A DNA stretch of 64,000 nucleotides from NCBI GenBank assembly GCA_934047225.1, contig CAKOHE010000111.1:209788-273787 (forward strand). The letters are read 5' to 3'. A program made the translations under genes and the position numbers. This stretch comes from Ypsolopha sequella (Eukaryota; Arthropoda; Insecta; Lepidoptera; Ypsolophidae). This document shows, in pieces, positions 55,221 through 64,000 of the stretch. The notes below the pieces were generated by a model. It was not told the DNA's origin and did no database searches. It saw only the letters and a list, made by a program, of their open reading frames with translations. The first letter of the stretch is position 1. Every line of letters begins with the position of its first letter.

Positions 55221-55773
55221 AGTAGGGCCACTGAGTGATGGCACTTATGACAGCTTCATTTAGTGATGAGGTACATTTCAAATTTCGGGTAAAAATAAAA
55301 ATCAAGTGTGAGTTTATTCAACATTAGACACGTCATTCAACATTCAACACAATGATACAAAAGGAAAATGTGCCAAAACCAGTGGCGTAGCTATCACAGG
55401 GCTATGCGGTGTAGTGCCCCGGGGCCCCCAAGAGATGTTTAAATATCTAAATCGAAAAAAGTATTTTACTATCATTTATTTTCGTTTAGTTTAACTTCGT
55501 CGTTGTTTTATTTTTAATTAAATATTATTGCGTAACTTGGCGACCTCAAACACGACCTATAAAAAATGACACTAAAAAAAAAATTCTTTGTTTCTATACG
55601 AATTCTATTGCACAATAAAGCAACATTCAAATCGAAAAGTAATAACCGAAACAAGTAGTACATCACTATTAACAATGAAGTATTACATTTTTTAATTCAC
55701 ACTTGCTTATAAATAATTACGATACTTTGTAGGCATTTAAACGTCATAGGCGCCATCACTCAGTGGCTCTACT
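55221..55773 (+). mobile_element. MITE with about 31-bp TIR, copy 2
   Basis: Same family and orientation as 4443-4985, 553 bp, with GTGATGGCACTTATGAC at the left and the TIR complement GTCATAGGCGCCATCAC at the right. Internal CCCCGGGGCCCCC run conserved. Confidence 0.78.
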
Positions 55774-56039
55774 GTAACTAGCATTTTGCCCGGGGCTTTG
55801 TCTGCGTTGTTTAAGTTTTTGTATAGTTGTATCGAATCTGTAAATAGTTTTCAGACCATTAATTTTTTATTACTTAGTTAGCCTGACTGGTTTGGTGTAT
55901 TTGGAGTGTTTTTGGTTCTCATCATCCAATTTTTTATTTGATCCCCATTGAGGCCGTAGACCAAGACACGTTTCTATCTTTGGCGACGCCGAAGGCCGAG
56001 CCGTTTTTCTGATCTACACTATTTTATGTTCTCTGAATT

Positions 56040-56275
56040 AATCCTCTACTAATGTGTCTTTGGCGGTCTTAATTGTTATAATCCCCTGACATAGTATATC
56101 CGGCGAGGCTGAAGGCCGAGCCGCGTCTCTAAATTGATGGTTTGAAAAATCTATGTCCTGTTCCAGGTCTAGAACTACATTTGTGCAAAGTTTCAGTACA
56201 ATCGGTTCAGTAGGTACGCCGCGGCGTGAAGGAGTAACAAACATCCAAACATACATACATCAAAACTATATTTTT
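56040..56275 (+). repeat. Dispersed repeat fragment
   Basis: Contains CAAAGTTTCAGTACAATCGG, TTCAGTAGGTACGCCGCGG and GAGTAACAAACATCCAAACA. This AAGTTT...ATCGGTTCAGTAG...AACAAACAT order is a very common lepidopteran interspersed motif of uncertain class. A GCCGAAGGCCGAGCCG block nearby repeats at 55985 and 56105. Confidence 0.5.
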
Positions 56276-56355
56276 TAATTTATTTACAATGGTTGGCTAA
56301 CCTGCAGCCTTTCCTATGTACCATAGATGTTATACTTTTTTTCCACTGTTTAACG
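56276..56355 (+). repeat. Repeat R fragment
   Basis: Matches the middle of repeat R (CAATGGTTGGCTAACCTGCA and TTCCACTGTTTAACG). Ends lost. Confidence 0.7.
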
Positions 56356-56359
56356 ATAC

Positions 56360-57825
56360 TGTAATGAAGTGATCTTTCGGATGCCCGGCTAAAGGTTCCT
56401 GATCACCTCGTTACTAGAAATAAATGTTGTCTCGTCCTAAGTTTCCTTATGGGACTGGTGACTTATGTGTTTCGTTATAGGGAAACTTATATATACTATA
56501 AAATAAACAACCCGATTGAACAAAACAAAATGTATTTTATAGTTACTTTCTTTACAAACCTTTTCTATATATATCTTTACGCTGTGTGGGTCTTTGAATT
56601 TAAACTAATACCGAATCTAGACGGAGACTTTACTGGTGGTGGATATACGCAGGTAAGGGAACAGACTTCAGACTTATATCTGGGCGACGCGGAACCCCCA
56701 CTCGCCCTAAGTCTTTAGTAAGTTCTCCGGCCTGAATAGAACGCCTGGTCAGTAAGCCCTTGCCTAGAACACACGCTAATAGTAACTTTACTTTTCTGTA
56801 CTAATTACGACAGAGTATAAATCTTCACGGCAGGCGACTCGGAACCCCCAAGCGCCCGAAGATTTATACACATAAAATACCGAACTCTTAGTTTAAGACT
56901 TTACAAAGTTGACCACACCTTACAGTCACTTTATCAAACTTCTAAGTACTGGAAAGAAACATATTTTAATGTCTTCAGTTCTGTACTAACATTATATGAA
57001 ATATTACAAGTCTTTTGTAAAAGGAACTATCTCTTATAAATCTTACTCAGAATTATTCTAAGTCTCTGACACATTTGATTCGACTGAACACAAAGTCTTT
57101 AGCACTTTACTTTAACTTTACTCGCACGGCTTTTCTGAATTCGCCTAAGTGTTTTCTACTGGGACTTTTACTTCTTACCATCCGTGGAGTCCGTCGTCTA
57201 AGTCTTTTCCTGAGACTTAGGAGTTTCTCACCACGCAGCGGCCTCCAGCGGCTATGTCCTTTTTCCCGAGGACTCTGACGAATGGCGGAGAGTAATCGCC
57301 CGTAGACTAAGTCCAACTTGGGCGCAGACACTTTTAAGGTGATTACCCACGCCAACGGCCTTGAGCAATCGGCCTCACCTCCGGGGAGTTACAGGCGCTG
57401 CTCCCCGCATGCCTCTGCGCAGACGCCCCGCGCCCCTCTACAAAGATCGCTAGCGTCGCAATGATTCACACCTCGTAGCGAGGTAGAAATAAATTTATGT
57501 AGCATTGTTTTATGCGTAAACCTATAACTATAACTTTTGAAGCTCAATAGGCTGTGGTGCTGTAACAGAGAGATGTGACTATTCTGTACCTACTACTACA
57601 CGGTGATATTTTGGTAGTTTTGAAAACAAACTAGTGATTATAGTAATCGCGAACTAGTGGTGATAGTACTGAAATCGCGAAAATATATAAAACATATACA
57701 ACAAAATCGGTTATGTGAGGATACCCGAAAGTGACCAAGTTGATATTGGGGTCAGACCTTTATAAATCTTGGGCTTGAGCGGTAACAGACGAGCGTCACT
57801 TTGCAGTTGGTAACCGTCAACAGTA
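56360..57825. other. Unassigned stretch, partly GC-rich, possible LTR remnant
   Basis: A motif with CTCGGAACCCCCAAGCGCCC occurs at about 56845 and in variant form at 56690. 57180-57480 is GC-rich. The style resembles LTR-retrotransposon regulatory sequence, but I find no paired LTR, primer site or coding part. No exon recognised. Confidence 0.35.
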
Positions 57826-57985
57826 GGCCCACCATGAGTTTGGCACTCGATATACGTTAGCGACTGCGTAAAATATAATGTATTGGAAATTCTGGTTCCT
57901 CTCGTATACCGCTAGAACCGCTAAACTCATACAAATGTTTTACGCTGTCGCTAACGTGTATCGAGTGCCAAACTCATGGTAGGCC
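57826..57985. mobile_element. Short MITE with about 48-bp TIRs
   Basis: GGCCCACCATGAGTTTGGCA with CTCGATATACGTTAGCGAC and the inverted GTCGCTAACGTGTATCGAG with TGCCAAACTCATGGTAGGCC bound about 60 bp of unique sequence. Directly followed by the perfect small palindrome GGCACAGTATTATACTGTGC at 57990-58010. Confidence 0.78.
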
Positions 57986-58816
57986 AGAGGCACAGTATTA
58001 TACTGTGCCAGAGGATTGAGGTAACTTTAGACTTCGAACTTTGTCGGAGGTAACCGTCTAATGATGGTAGCGTCAGCCGTCGTCGGTTGCAGTCAAACAA
58101 TTTTTCATAAAAAGTTTCTGTTTTTATATTTGAATGATTTTTGAACGATAATGACGAAAAAAAAAATATTTTGATAAAATATAATTTTGTTACAATTTTT
58201 GTTAATTTCGGTGCTTTTAGAGACTTGAGTGGTATGTATCGGTTATTTGCGGGTCTCATAATAAAAACGATAGTATGTAATATATTTGGGTACTCAGAAA
58301 CGGTTTCAATGATGTTGATGCAACTTTTAGATTTTATTTTTATGAAGATTGTATTCGCACGTAAAATAAACAAAACATATATTTTTTTAATCTGTAAATT
58401 TTAATTATGTTACGTAATCTGTACCACAGTTTCACCTCGCTAACACTTGTAAGCTCTGATCTGCAGGTAAATCCTCGATTTGGTAAATATATGTATGTAT
58501 TTTCTTGATCATGAGTCTTCTGCTTTTTATTTGTTCTTCACTTGAGATAAGTTAAATTTTTTGTTGTGCCCTTTGTTCTTCATTTTCTTGTTCTGTACTT
58601 TGTTTATTTCATTGTTCTGTACTGCGGTCTTCATTTTCTTGTTCTATTATATTGTTATATATTTTCTGTGTGTTTTCGTTTTTGTAATTTTCTTTTTTCC
58701 TTTTGTTACTTTTTTTGTTGTGCACTTTGTTTTTCATTTTATTGTTCTGTACTGTGGTTTTCATTTTCTTGTTTTATATTTTGTAATACATTTTCTGTAA
58801 ATTAAAACGAATCTAC
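57986..58816. other. AT-rich non-coding stretch
   Basis: Holds T-rich low-complexity sequence (58560-58800) in which TTTTCTTGTTCTGTACTTTG-like units recur imperfectly; the hydrophobic frames there are artefacts of composition. No exon seen. Confidence 0.4.
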
Positions 58817-58933
58817 CAGAATCGAGTCTTTAATCGTCTTTTGTTCAGAGGCTGTCGGATCATTGTCTTTGCCGTTCATTTCTAATGCAATGAATGAGCC
58901 TGGAGATGGTGGTGGTCCAAAAGATATTTTTCT
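58817..58933 (-). CDS. Duplicated phase-0 exon A of an unknown gene
   Basis: On the minus strand the acceptor TATGTTTTTCAG is followed by 39 full codons and donor GTAGAT. It reads RKISFGPPPSPGSFIALEMN, then GKDNDPTASEQKTIKDSIL. The exon at 59144-59245 is its paralogue: same start (RK), same SFIA-x-EM-x-GKDNDPT core, and about 70 bp of matching upstream intron. The sequence is Ser/Pro-rich and acidic, likely disordered; no known domain. As a phase 0-0 exon it can be duplicated or skipped without disturbing the frame. Confidence 0.6.
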
Positions 58934-59143
58934 CTGAAAAACATAATAAATAAGTTTGAATTTAACTAAGTACATAGTATAATTTTTAACCTACTATAAA
59001 TTATAAAATAATGCAAACCCATTAAAGAAAAATACTCAAGTTTCACAAACAAATATAAAACATAATATTAATTCCTAAATATTGACCTAAATTCAAGGAT
59101 ATTACCACGTTATAAAAAAAGATTGGTAAATTCTCAAACCTAC

Positions 59144-59245
59144 CGGAATCGACTCTTCAGACATTGTTGGATCATTGTCTTTGCCTTCCATTTCTGAAGC
59201 AATGAATGAGCTTAGAGATTGTGGTGATCCAGACGATGCTTTTCT
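59144..59245 (-). CDS. Duplicated phase-0 exon B of an unknown gene
   Basis: Minus-strand acceptor TATGTTTCTTAG, 34 codons, donor GTAGGT. It reads RKASSGSPQSLSSFIASEME, then GKDNDPTMSEESIP. Paralogous to exon A at 58817-58933, about 330 bp away, including flanking intron sequence. Being upstream in transcription order, it would be spliced before exon A. A MITE (59321-59814) lies in the adjoining intron. The gene is not identified. Confidence 0.6.
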
Positions 59246-59320
59246 CTAAGAAACATAAAAAATAACGCTGAATATGTTTTAATACGGAATATAATTTTTA
59301 ACGTACTAGGCTGTCGGGTG

Positions 59321-59814
59321 ACAGTTGGCAAACCTATGTCATTAAATAACAAGATGTGACCAATTCGTAGTGGTGTAGAAAAAAAACTACATCAAAATAA
59401 ACAGGCTCGGCACGACGCAACCTGAAAAATTTAGTAAAGTCAGCAAAAGCAGCACAATTTTATTGATAAAAAAAATCACATCATCAAGTATATATCATCG
59501 ACAGAGCGTATAAAAGGTGCTAAAGAAAGCTTTTTTTCATATAAAAAGATATTCGATAAAATCAGGCTGATATTAGTACCAACATAGGACATGCAAACCT
59601 TAGTTTTAAGCACCTTGTGATACGCTATACCGAACATAGTACTTGCTACTTATTGACGTAATTTTTTGTCAGAAAATTTGCGTTGTTTTTGCTGACTGTA
59701 TAAAACGCTCTAGGTTGCGCCTAGCCAACCCGGTTTATTTTGATGTAGTTTTTTTTTTACATCACTACGAGTTGGTCACATCTTGTTACTCGATGAGATA
59801 GTGTTCCCGACTGT
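59321..59814. mobile_element. MITE of the 55-bp-unit family, ancestral-like copy
   Basis: The left arm (ACAGTTGGC, AACAAGATGTGACCAATTCG, AAACTACATCAAAATAAACA) and right arm (TTTATTTTGATGTAGTTTTT, GTTGGTCACATCTTGTTACT, CCCGACTGT) are inverted repeats of about 100 bp. The inner block CACCTTGTGATACGCTATAC (about 59611) is the inverted counterpart of the 55-bp unit of the array at 27306. So a single, unamplified unit is present here. Confidence 0.78.
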
Positions 59815-60141
59815 ATTCTGACAGTCTACTATTCTATACCATAAATTGCCACCGAATGACGTTAGCGTCAGCCGTCGGTTGCAGTCGACCATACAACGCT
59901 GACAATACCATCAATCGAGTACAGTCGGCGCTGTTTGGCAGCGTCAGCACGCAACCAATAGCTGACGCTCACTTCCATTGTTCGATGGTAGTCGATGGCT
60001 ATCGCCAACATGGTTCGACATGTGCAGTTACCTACCGTTGTCTACGGCTACCGTTTTGAAAGTGATGTTCGTTTGTTGGCACCCTAAATATTTACAAAAT
60101 TTCAATGACATTGCATAATTTCAATAACAATGATATTTGAT

Positions 60142-60500
60142 AGGTGGTAGAGCTGATGCCGGGCTCGACTGTGGAGGTACCACCATCTTATTTGGAGACC
60201 CCCTCGAAGTAATTCTGAGGAGAGTAAGAGGACAGCTCACAGGCAAAAAACCAGGAGACCCACCATGCCTAGGACCGATGGATGGCGGTATATCCATCCC
60301 TTATAGCCGGGCCTTATATGGAACAGACTGGTAACGGGCAGCGGCGTCACTGGTGCGAGGGTTCCGGCACCGCGCTCATCAACCCGCCTGCCCAGCGTGT
60401 GTGAGTATGGACAATTCTTCCAGGATGACCAGCGGGAATGACAAAGTCCTGAAACGGCTTATGTCCAGCAGTGGACGAACGAGGCTGCTGGATGGATGGA
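60142..60500 (+). mobile_element. SINE-like repeat, (GGAT)n tail, copy 3
   Basis: Head AGGTGGTAGAGCTGATGCCG at the left, tail GGATGGATGG at 60490-60500. Full-length relative of 53867-54241, opposite orientation. No clear target duplication remains. Confidence 0.7.
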
Positions 60501-60550
60501 ATGACATTACATGTTACATGCACAGATTATTTTGAATTAATATATTGTCA

Positions 60551-60627
60551 GGTCTTGGTCATTTTTGCAGATTTTGTCGGATTATTTTCTTTGCCTTCTG
60601 TTTCTGGTGGTCTCTTTTTAGATGCCC
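60551..60627 (-). pseudogene. Third GKDNDPT-type exon-like segment
   Basis: Minus-strand acceptor TATTATTTCAG precedes a reading of ASKKRPPETEGKENNPTKSA followed by a TGA about 76 nt in. The E-x-EGK-(E/D)-N-(N/D)-PT core matches exons A and B, but the phase differs and no donor follows, so it is either the terminal exon of another isoform or a broken duplicate. Confidence 0.4.
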
Positions 60628-60941
60628 CTGAAATAATATATCAACTATATGTATTATACCTACAATTCTAGTTATTCAACTATCTCTACATAATATTACA
60701 GGTATAAATACCACGGCTTTAATATGCCTGCCTGGGACATATTTTTCTGAAATGAACTAAAACAAGTATTTCAAATAGTGCACCGGTCCAAAAAAACAGG
60801 TCGGAAGCGGAGCTAAACCATATACATAGTCCGAGCCTTGATACTTGGGTAGTTTATTTAGCTGGATAGAAGTAAAAACAAAATTTTGAGCAACGTTTTT
60901 TGCGTGAATTGTTGCTTTAGCTGTTTGTAATAATAATTATA

Positions 60942-61212
60942 CCTATATATTGTCACGATAGGAATCCCCGAGGGGACTTTGGAGGTGTTTCGAGTGTCTC
61001 CGCATTCGGTACACCCGCGTTTCACCGACAATAAGTATGTCCCAACGTGGTTGGTGGTGACTTTGGGCACAAAACATTCAGCAAGTAGTAAGTATTAGTA
61101 AATACTATGCACAAAAATTCCGAAAAAGTCCTTGGTGCATGCCCAACCGAGGCTTGAACCTGGATCTCAAAATTGAGAGGCCTGCGTTCTACCCATGAGC
61201 TACTATAATTGT
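60942..61212 (-). mobile_element. tRNA-derived SINE
   Basis: On the minus strand it begins with a tRNA-like head: A box TAGCTCATGGGTAGA (61189-61202) and B box GGTTCAAGCC (61151-61160), about 40 bp apart. An unrelated body with CACCTCCAAAGTCCCCTCGG and an AT-rich end near 60945 follow. The anticodon arm does not fold as a functional tRNA, so I call it a SINE. Confidence 0.65.
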
Positions 61213-61769
61213 TACCAGTAATTATTCATATCTACTCTACTATGGATAATGATTGTGTAGGTAGATTATGTTAGGTACTTACTTACTTTACTGCATGTAT
61301 TTTCAAAGCTTTTGTAGCCGCTTCTTTATTGTTTTAGGTTTTTGTGGCATTTTTCTTAATCACATTATATATTTATAATTTTTCTAAAAAAAGTTCCTTG
61401 CTAACTCGTCAAACTTCTAGTATATTATAGCGTCCACGCGCGAACTTCACAGCACAATTTATCCTCTAAATAACTGAGTCCATTGCCGAAAGTACTATCT
61501 GAACGCACACAAATAAAAATTCTTATAAATATTTTCGCAAACATGTCATCAGACGCCAGGGTGCGGTACGTGGCAACGAGTGACACAGCCTCCCCGTCTG
61601 AACGCCACTGCATGACTGATGCCTGCGCCCGCGCAGTGCACCTCTGAGCCTTTGACCTTGAAATCTTACATATTTCGATATTTTTAATAGGAAAAGTTAC
61701 TGGATATTCTTGAGATATGTTGCATTTAAAGTTCAACAGATTCTTAATTTTTTGGCGTGTAAATATTTC

Positions 61770-62000
61770 CAAACGTCATAGCAGATTAGGAGGAGTAGGG
61801 AATTTAAGCCAAAAAAACATCATACAGTTGTTATTTTTTTTAATATAGAAGTTTTGATCGTACGAAACCAAAATTTGTTGCAAATATTTTCAAAGAGTTA
61901 TTAATTCATATATATTTTTTTCAAGCCATTTGGTCCAGCCGAAAACGAGGAGTAGGCTTTAGAAAGTACCCATCTGGCTGTATTTCAAGGATCAAGCGCC
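61770..62000 (+). mobile_element. piggyBac-like MITE, 3-prime half
   Basis: Matches the right half of 3579-4043 (AGGAGTAGGCTTTAGAAAGT) and ends against TTAA at 62001-62004. The left half is lost or unrecognisable. Confidence 0.7.
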
Positions 62001-62004
62001 TTAA

Positions 62005-62283
62005 ATAGCGGTGGGGGTCGAAGTCGGAATCCCCAATACGACCTGGTCCACCAAGTGTCCTGAGCAGCGAGCGACTGCTGCCGACTGAGCGTGCAGCTCG
62101 GTTTTATTAAACTTCCGCCCACTGCGGGGGGACCTCACCTTCCCTCAGCTTGTCTGGGCCGGTTGGTGGTGGAAGCGTCGCGCGGCAGTGGCGCCTCTTG
62201 TGGCAAGGTTCGGGAACTATTCTACGCGCGGTGTTCATTTTCAATTTCCCGCCTTGCTTAATGCTTGGAGAATATAACGCTAC
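62005..62283 (-). repeat. GC-rich segment, possible partial LTR
   Basis: On the minus strand it contains GGAAGTTTAATAAAACCGAG (a polyadenylation signal in context) followed by GCTCAGTCGGCAGCAGTCGC and a final TTCGACCCCCACC. This order resembles the R-U5 part of a gypsy-type LTR, but no partner LTR or coding part is in the window. Confidence 0.35.
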
Positions 62284-62426
62284 GTTATAATACAATCCTT
62301 TTGAGCCAATTATAATTTAAAGTTCACAAGATTATATTTATTTTCATTTCCTCACACTATGCATTGAAAAACGTAGTATGATACACGGGCGTAAAAGCAA
62401 TAAATTACTCGGTTACGTTTAAAACT
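62284..62426 (+). repeat. Repeat R fragment
   Basis: Right-central part of repeat R, from CAATCCTTTTGAGCCAATTA to AATTACTCGGTTACG. The hairpin is cut in half. Confidence 0.75.
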
Positions 62427-62969
62427 CCTACTGTGGAGTCGAAATATATCGTATATTAATTGTTTTTATAATTTTATATGCTCCATATCTATAAATAATT
62501 AAATGCCATACAAAGGTAATAATAAAAAATATATTTATTTGAATCTAATATTTAGTATAATTTAATAAGTTTATTCAAAAATTGTGCCCGCCCCAAAATA
62601 AATGCGTGTATAGTACGCAACTGGTAAATTATTTAAATAAAATTTACGTTATTTTCATTTCGTTCCATATAAAAAGCACCACAAAGGCCTAAAATGAACC
62701 AAATCGCCACAAAACAACCCGTGCGAAATTATTAGGAATCTGAAAAAGCCATTTCGTCGTTCGATGAACTTTCATTTTAAAATTCAATTCGGACTCGGTT
62801 ACATCAAAGATATTTCACCGAATTACGGGTTATTTGGCGAGGGGCGAGGGGGAGAGGAGTTCTCTCATTATACTTATTTATTCATCACTAATGTCTGTGG
62901 TAGAAATATGCCTGAGATGAAAAGGACAAATGAAAGTTTCTCCGAAATTAAAACCTACCTAAAATTATT
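62427..62969. other. AT-rich non-coding stretch
   Basis: No feature recognised; an open frame at 62764-62985 runs into the minisatellite and has no domain. Confidence 0.35.
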
Positions 62970-63235
62970 CAGAGTAAGGATTTGAGTACTTTCTTAGACG
63001 TCCAATTCAGAGTAAGGATTTGAGTACTTTCTTAGATGTCCAATTCAGAGTAAGGATTTGAGTACTTTCTGAGACGTCCAATTCAGAGTAAGGATTTGAG
63101 TACTTTCTTAGATGTCCAATTCAGAGTAAGGATTTGAGTACTTTCTTAGATGTCCAATTCAGAGTAAGGATTTGAGTACTTTCTTAGACGTCCAATTCAG
63201 AGTAAGGATTTGAGTACTTTCTTAGACGTCCAATG
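62970..63235. repeat. 38-bp minisatellite, 7 copies
   Basis: The unit begins CAGAGTAAGGATTTGAGTAC and ends GACGTCCAATT. Seven copies with GACGTCC/GATGTCC and CTTAG/CTGAG variants. It lies about 200 bp upstream of the putative promoter of the THAP gene. Confidence 0.96.
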
Positions 63236-63379
63236 AGGAAGAGTCACGATTTTTGTTAAGTATGTAGATCGATGACAGTAAAAAAAACATGACTTATGGT
63301 GAAAAAAATATCCAAATCGGACAAGAAATGTCGAAAGTACAGCAATTTTACTGTAGCAGTTCAAATAACGCCCGCCAGT

Positions 63380-63542
63380 ACCAGCCGCGAGCGCGTGACG
63401 TCATCCCACACATACCCGGGGCGCGACCCCGCACGCGCTCTTCAGTTCTGTAGGTGTACTCTGTTTCCCGCGCAGTTCTTGAGCTGTGCTTGTCACGGTC
63501 GCTTTGTTATAGATTTATTGTTGTGTATCAATATCCTTAAAA
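63380..63542 (+). promoter_or_regulatory. Putative promoter and 5-prime UTR of THAP gene
   Basis: A GC-rich block contains TGACGTCA (63396-63403, CRE-like) and CCCGGGGCGCGACCCCG, then TCAGTT at 63442, which fits the arthropod initiator consensus. About 100 bp of leader precede the ATG at 63543. No TATA box is evident. Inference from motifs and position only. Confidence 0.5.
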
Positions 63543-63719
63543 ATGTCCTACAAATATTGTGTCGTGCCAAAGTGCAAGAGTACAAGTAGTAGTACGCCCG
63601 ACAAACTATTTTTTCATGTTCCAACAGACAAAAAAGCTAGAAAAAAGTGGTGTAGTGTTATGAAGAGAGATCCTTTATCAAGCAAAAGTACTCATTACTG
63701 TTGCGAAGATCATTTCGAC
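63543..63719 (+). CDS. THAP-domain protein, first coding exon
   Basis: ATG at 63543 in context AAAAATGTC; 59 codons to a consensus donor GTAAGT at 63720. It reads MSYKYCVVPKCKSTSSSTPD, then LFFHVPTDKKARKKWCSV and HYCCEDHFD. The C2CH zinc-binding residues of the THAP DNA-binding domain are Cys6, Cys11, Cys54 and His57, with the conserved Trp36 and HFD ending, and the usual break after HFD. The second exon (rest of the zinc finger with the AVPT-type motif) lies beyond or was not recognised before 64000. It may be a host transcription regulator or a P-element-like transposase; the clean splice site and promoter favour a gene. No relation in detail to the THAP starts in the elements at 22274 and 28675. 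Confidence 0.85.
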
Positions 63720-64000
63720 GTAAGTACCTTTCCTACGTTATACCTTATACTTGACGTATACCTATTTCCTCGTATTATTGAGTAAATGTCACCTATTTTA
63801 TCGATCAATGGAATCAAAAACCTTAAAACTTAATCCTTTTATGTCATATTGTCTCAACCTTAACACAATCGTATGAGGTAATAACAATAAACAATAATCA
63901 ACGTAGGTATGATATTTGTAGTCCGGGAGACTACCGCATTTTTATCTACGATAATGAATACCTATCAACAATAGGTAATGATTCGAATTTTAATTTCTTT

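Noticed and set aside
56351..57467. A solo LTR with TG...CA ends
   Set aside because: No direct repeat of the flanks and no second LTR; only style-based resemblance.
58561..58805. Phe/Leu/Val-rich frames resembling membrane proteins
   Set aside because: Due to T-rich low-complexity DNA; no conserved motif and overlapping equivalent frames.
61130..61212. A possible tRNA gene on the minus strand
   Set aside because: A and B boxes are present, but the anticodon arm and acceptor pairing fail and a SINE body follows.

Overview
The window looks like a repeat-rich, AT-rich stretch of an insect nuclear genome, almost certainly a moth or butterfly (Lepidoptera). Reasons: several degenerate non-LTR retrotransposon tails of lepidopteran type, a BEL/Pao retrotransposon with an insect-style polyprotein, Tc1/mariner and piggyBac-like elements, spliced single-domain exons with GT/AG borders, and no bacterial-style gene packing. 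The species assignment is inference; the elements below are read from the sequence.

Host-gene signal is sparse and split by introns. (a) Two plus-strand exons, 24525-24673 (thyroglobulin type-1 domain) and 26036-26229 (antistasin-like domain), match in splice phase and belong to one secreted protease-inhibitor-like gene. (b) Two plus-strand exons, 31464-31573 and 32042-32175, encode the middle of an AA15 lytic polysaccharide monooxygenase. The second carries an in-frame stop and a short deletion, so this copy looks broken. (c) Two minus-strand exons (58817-58933 and 59144-59245) and a third related segment near 60572-60627 share a GKDNDPT-type motif and arose by local duplication. (d) A plus-strand THAP-domain first exon (63543-63719) has a promoter-like region in front of it. 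(e) A GC-rich open segment at 14461-14685 behaves like a terminal exon of unknown identity.

Most of the rest is mobile DNA. From the left: a GC-stemmed hairpin (1-116); short foldback elements; a TIR-bounded composite (4322-7815) holding a broken crypton-like tyrosine-recombinase gene and a threefold tandem repeat; and a second TIR-bounded element (7820-10683) holding a broken DDE-type transposase gene of a family I cannot name. Then follow LINE debris and foldbacks (11-14 kb) and a complete 6.8-kb BEL/Pao element on the minus strand (15365-22201) with apparently identical LTRs, a perfect 5-bp target duplication and a tRNA-Tyr primer site. Between 22 and 64 kb there are two copies of a THAP-associated non-autonomous element with 7-bp target duplications, a full mariner (35679-36991, inactivated), LINE fragments, two SINE types, and many MITEs, several nested in each other.

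The most unusual property of 27-63 kb is nine separate near-perfect minisatellite arrays (units of 38, 42, 44, 47, 55, 55, 66, 79 and 80 bp). At least three lie inside transposons. For two of them the repeat unit can be recognised as a piece of the host MITE itself, which suggests transposon ends are seeding tandem arrays here.
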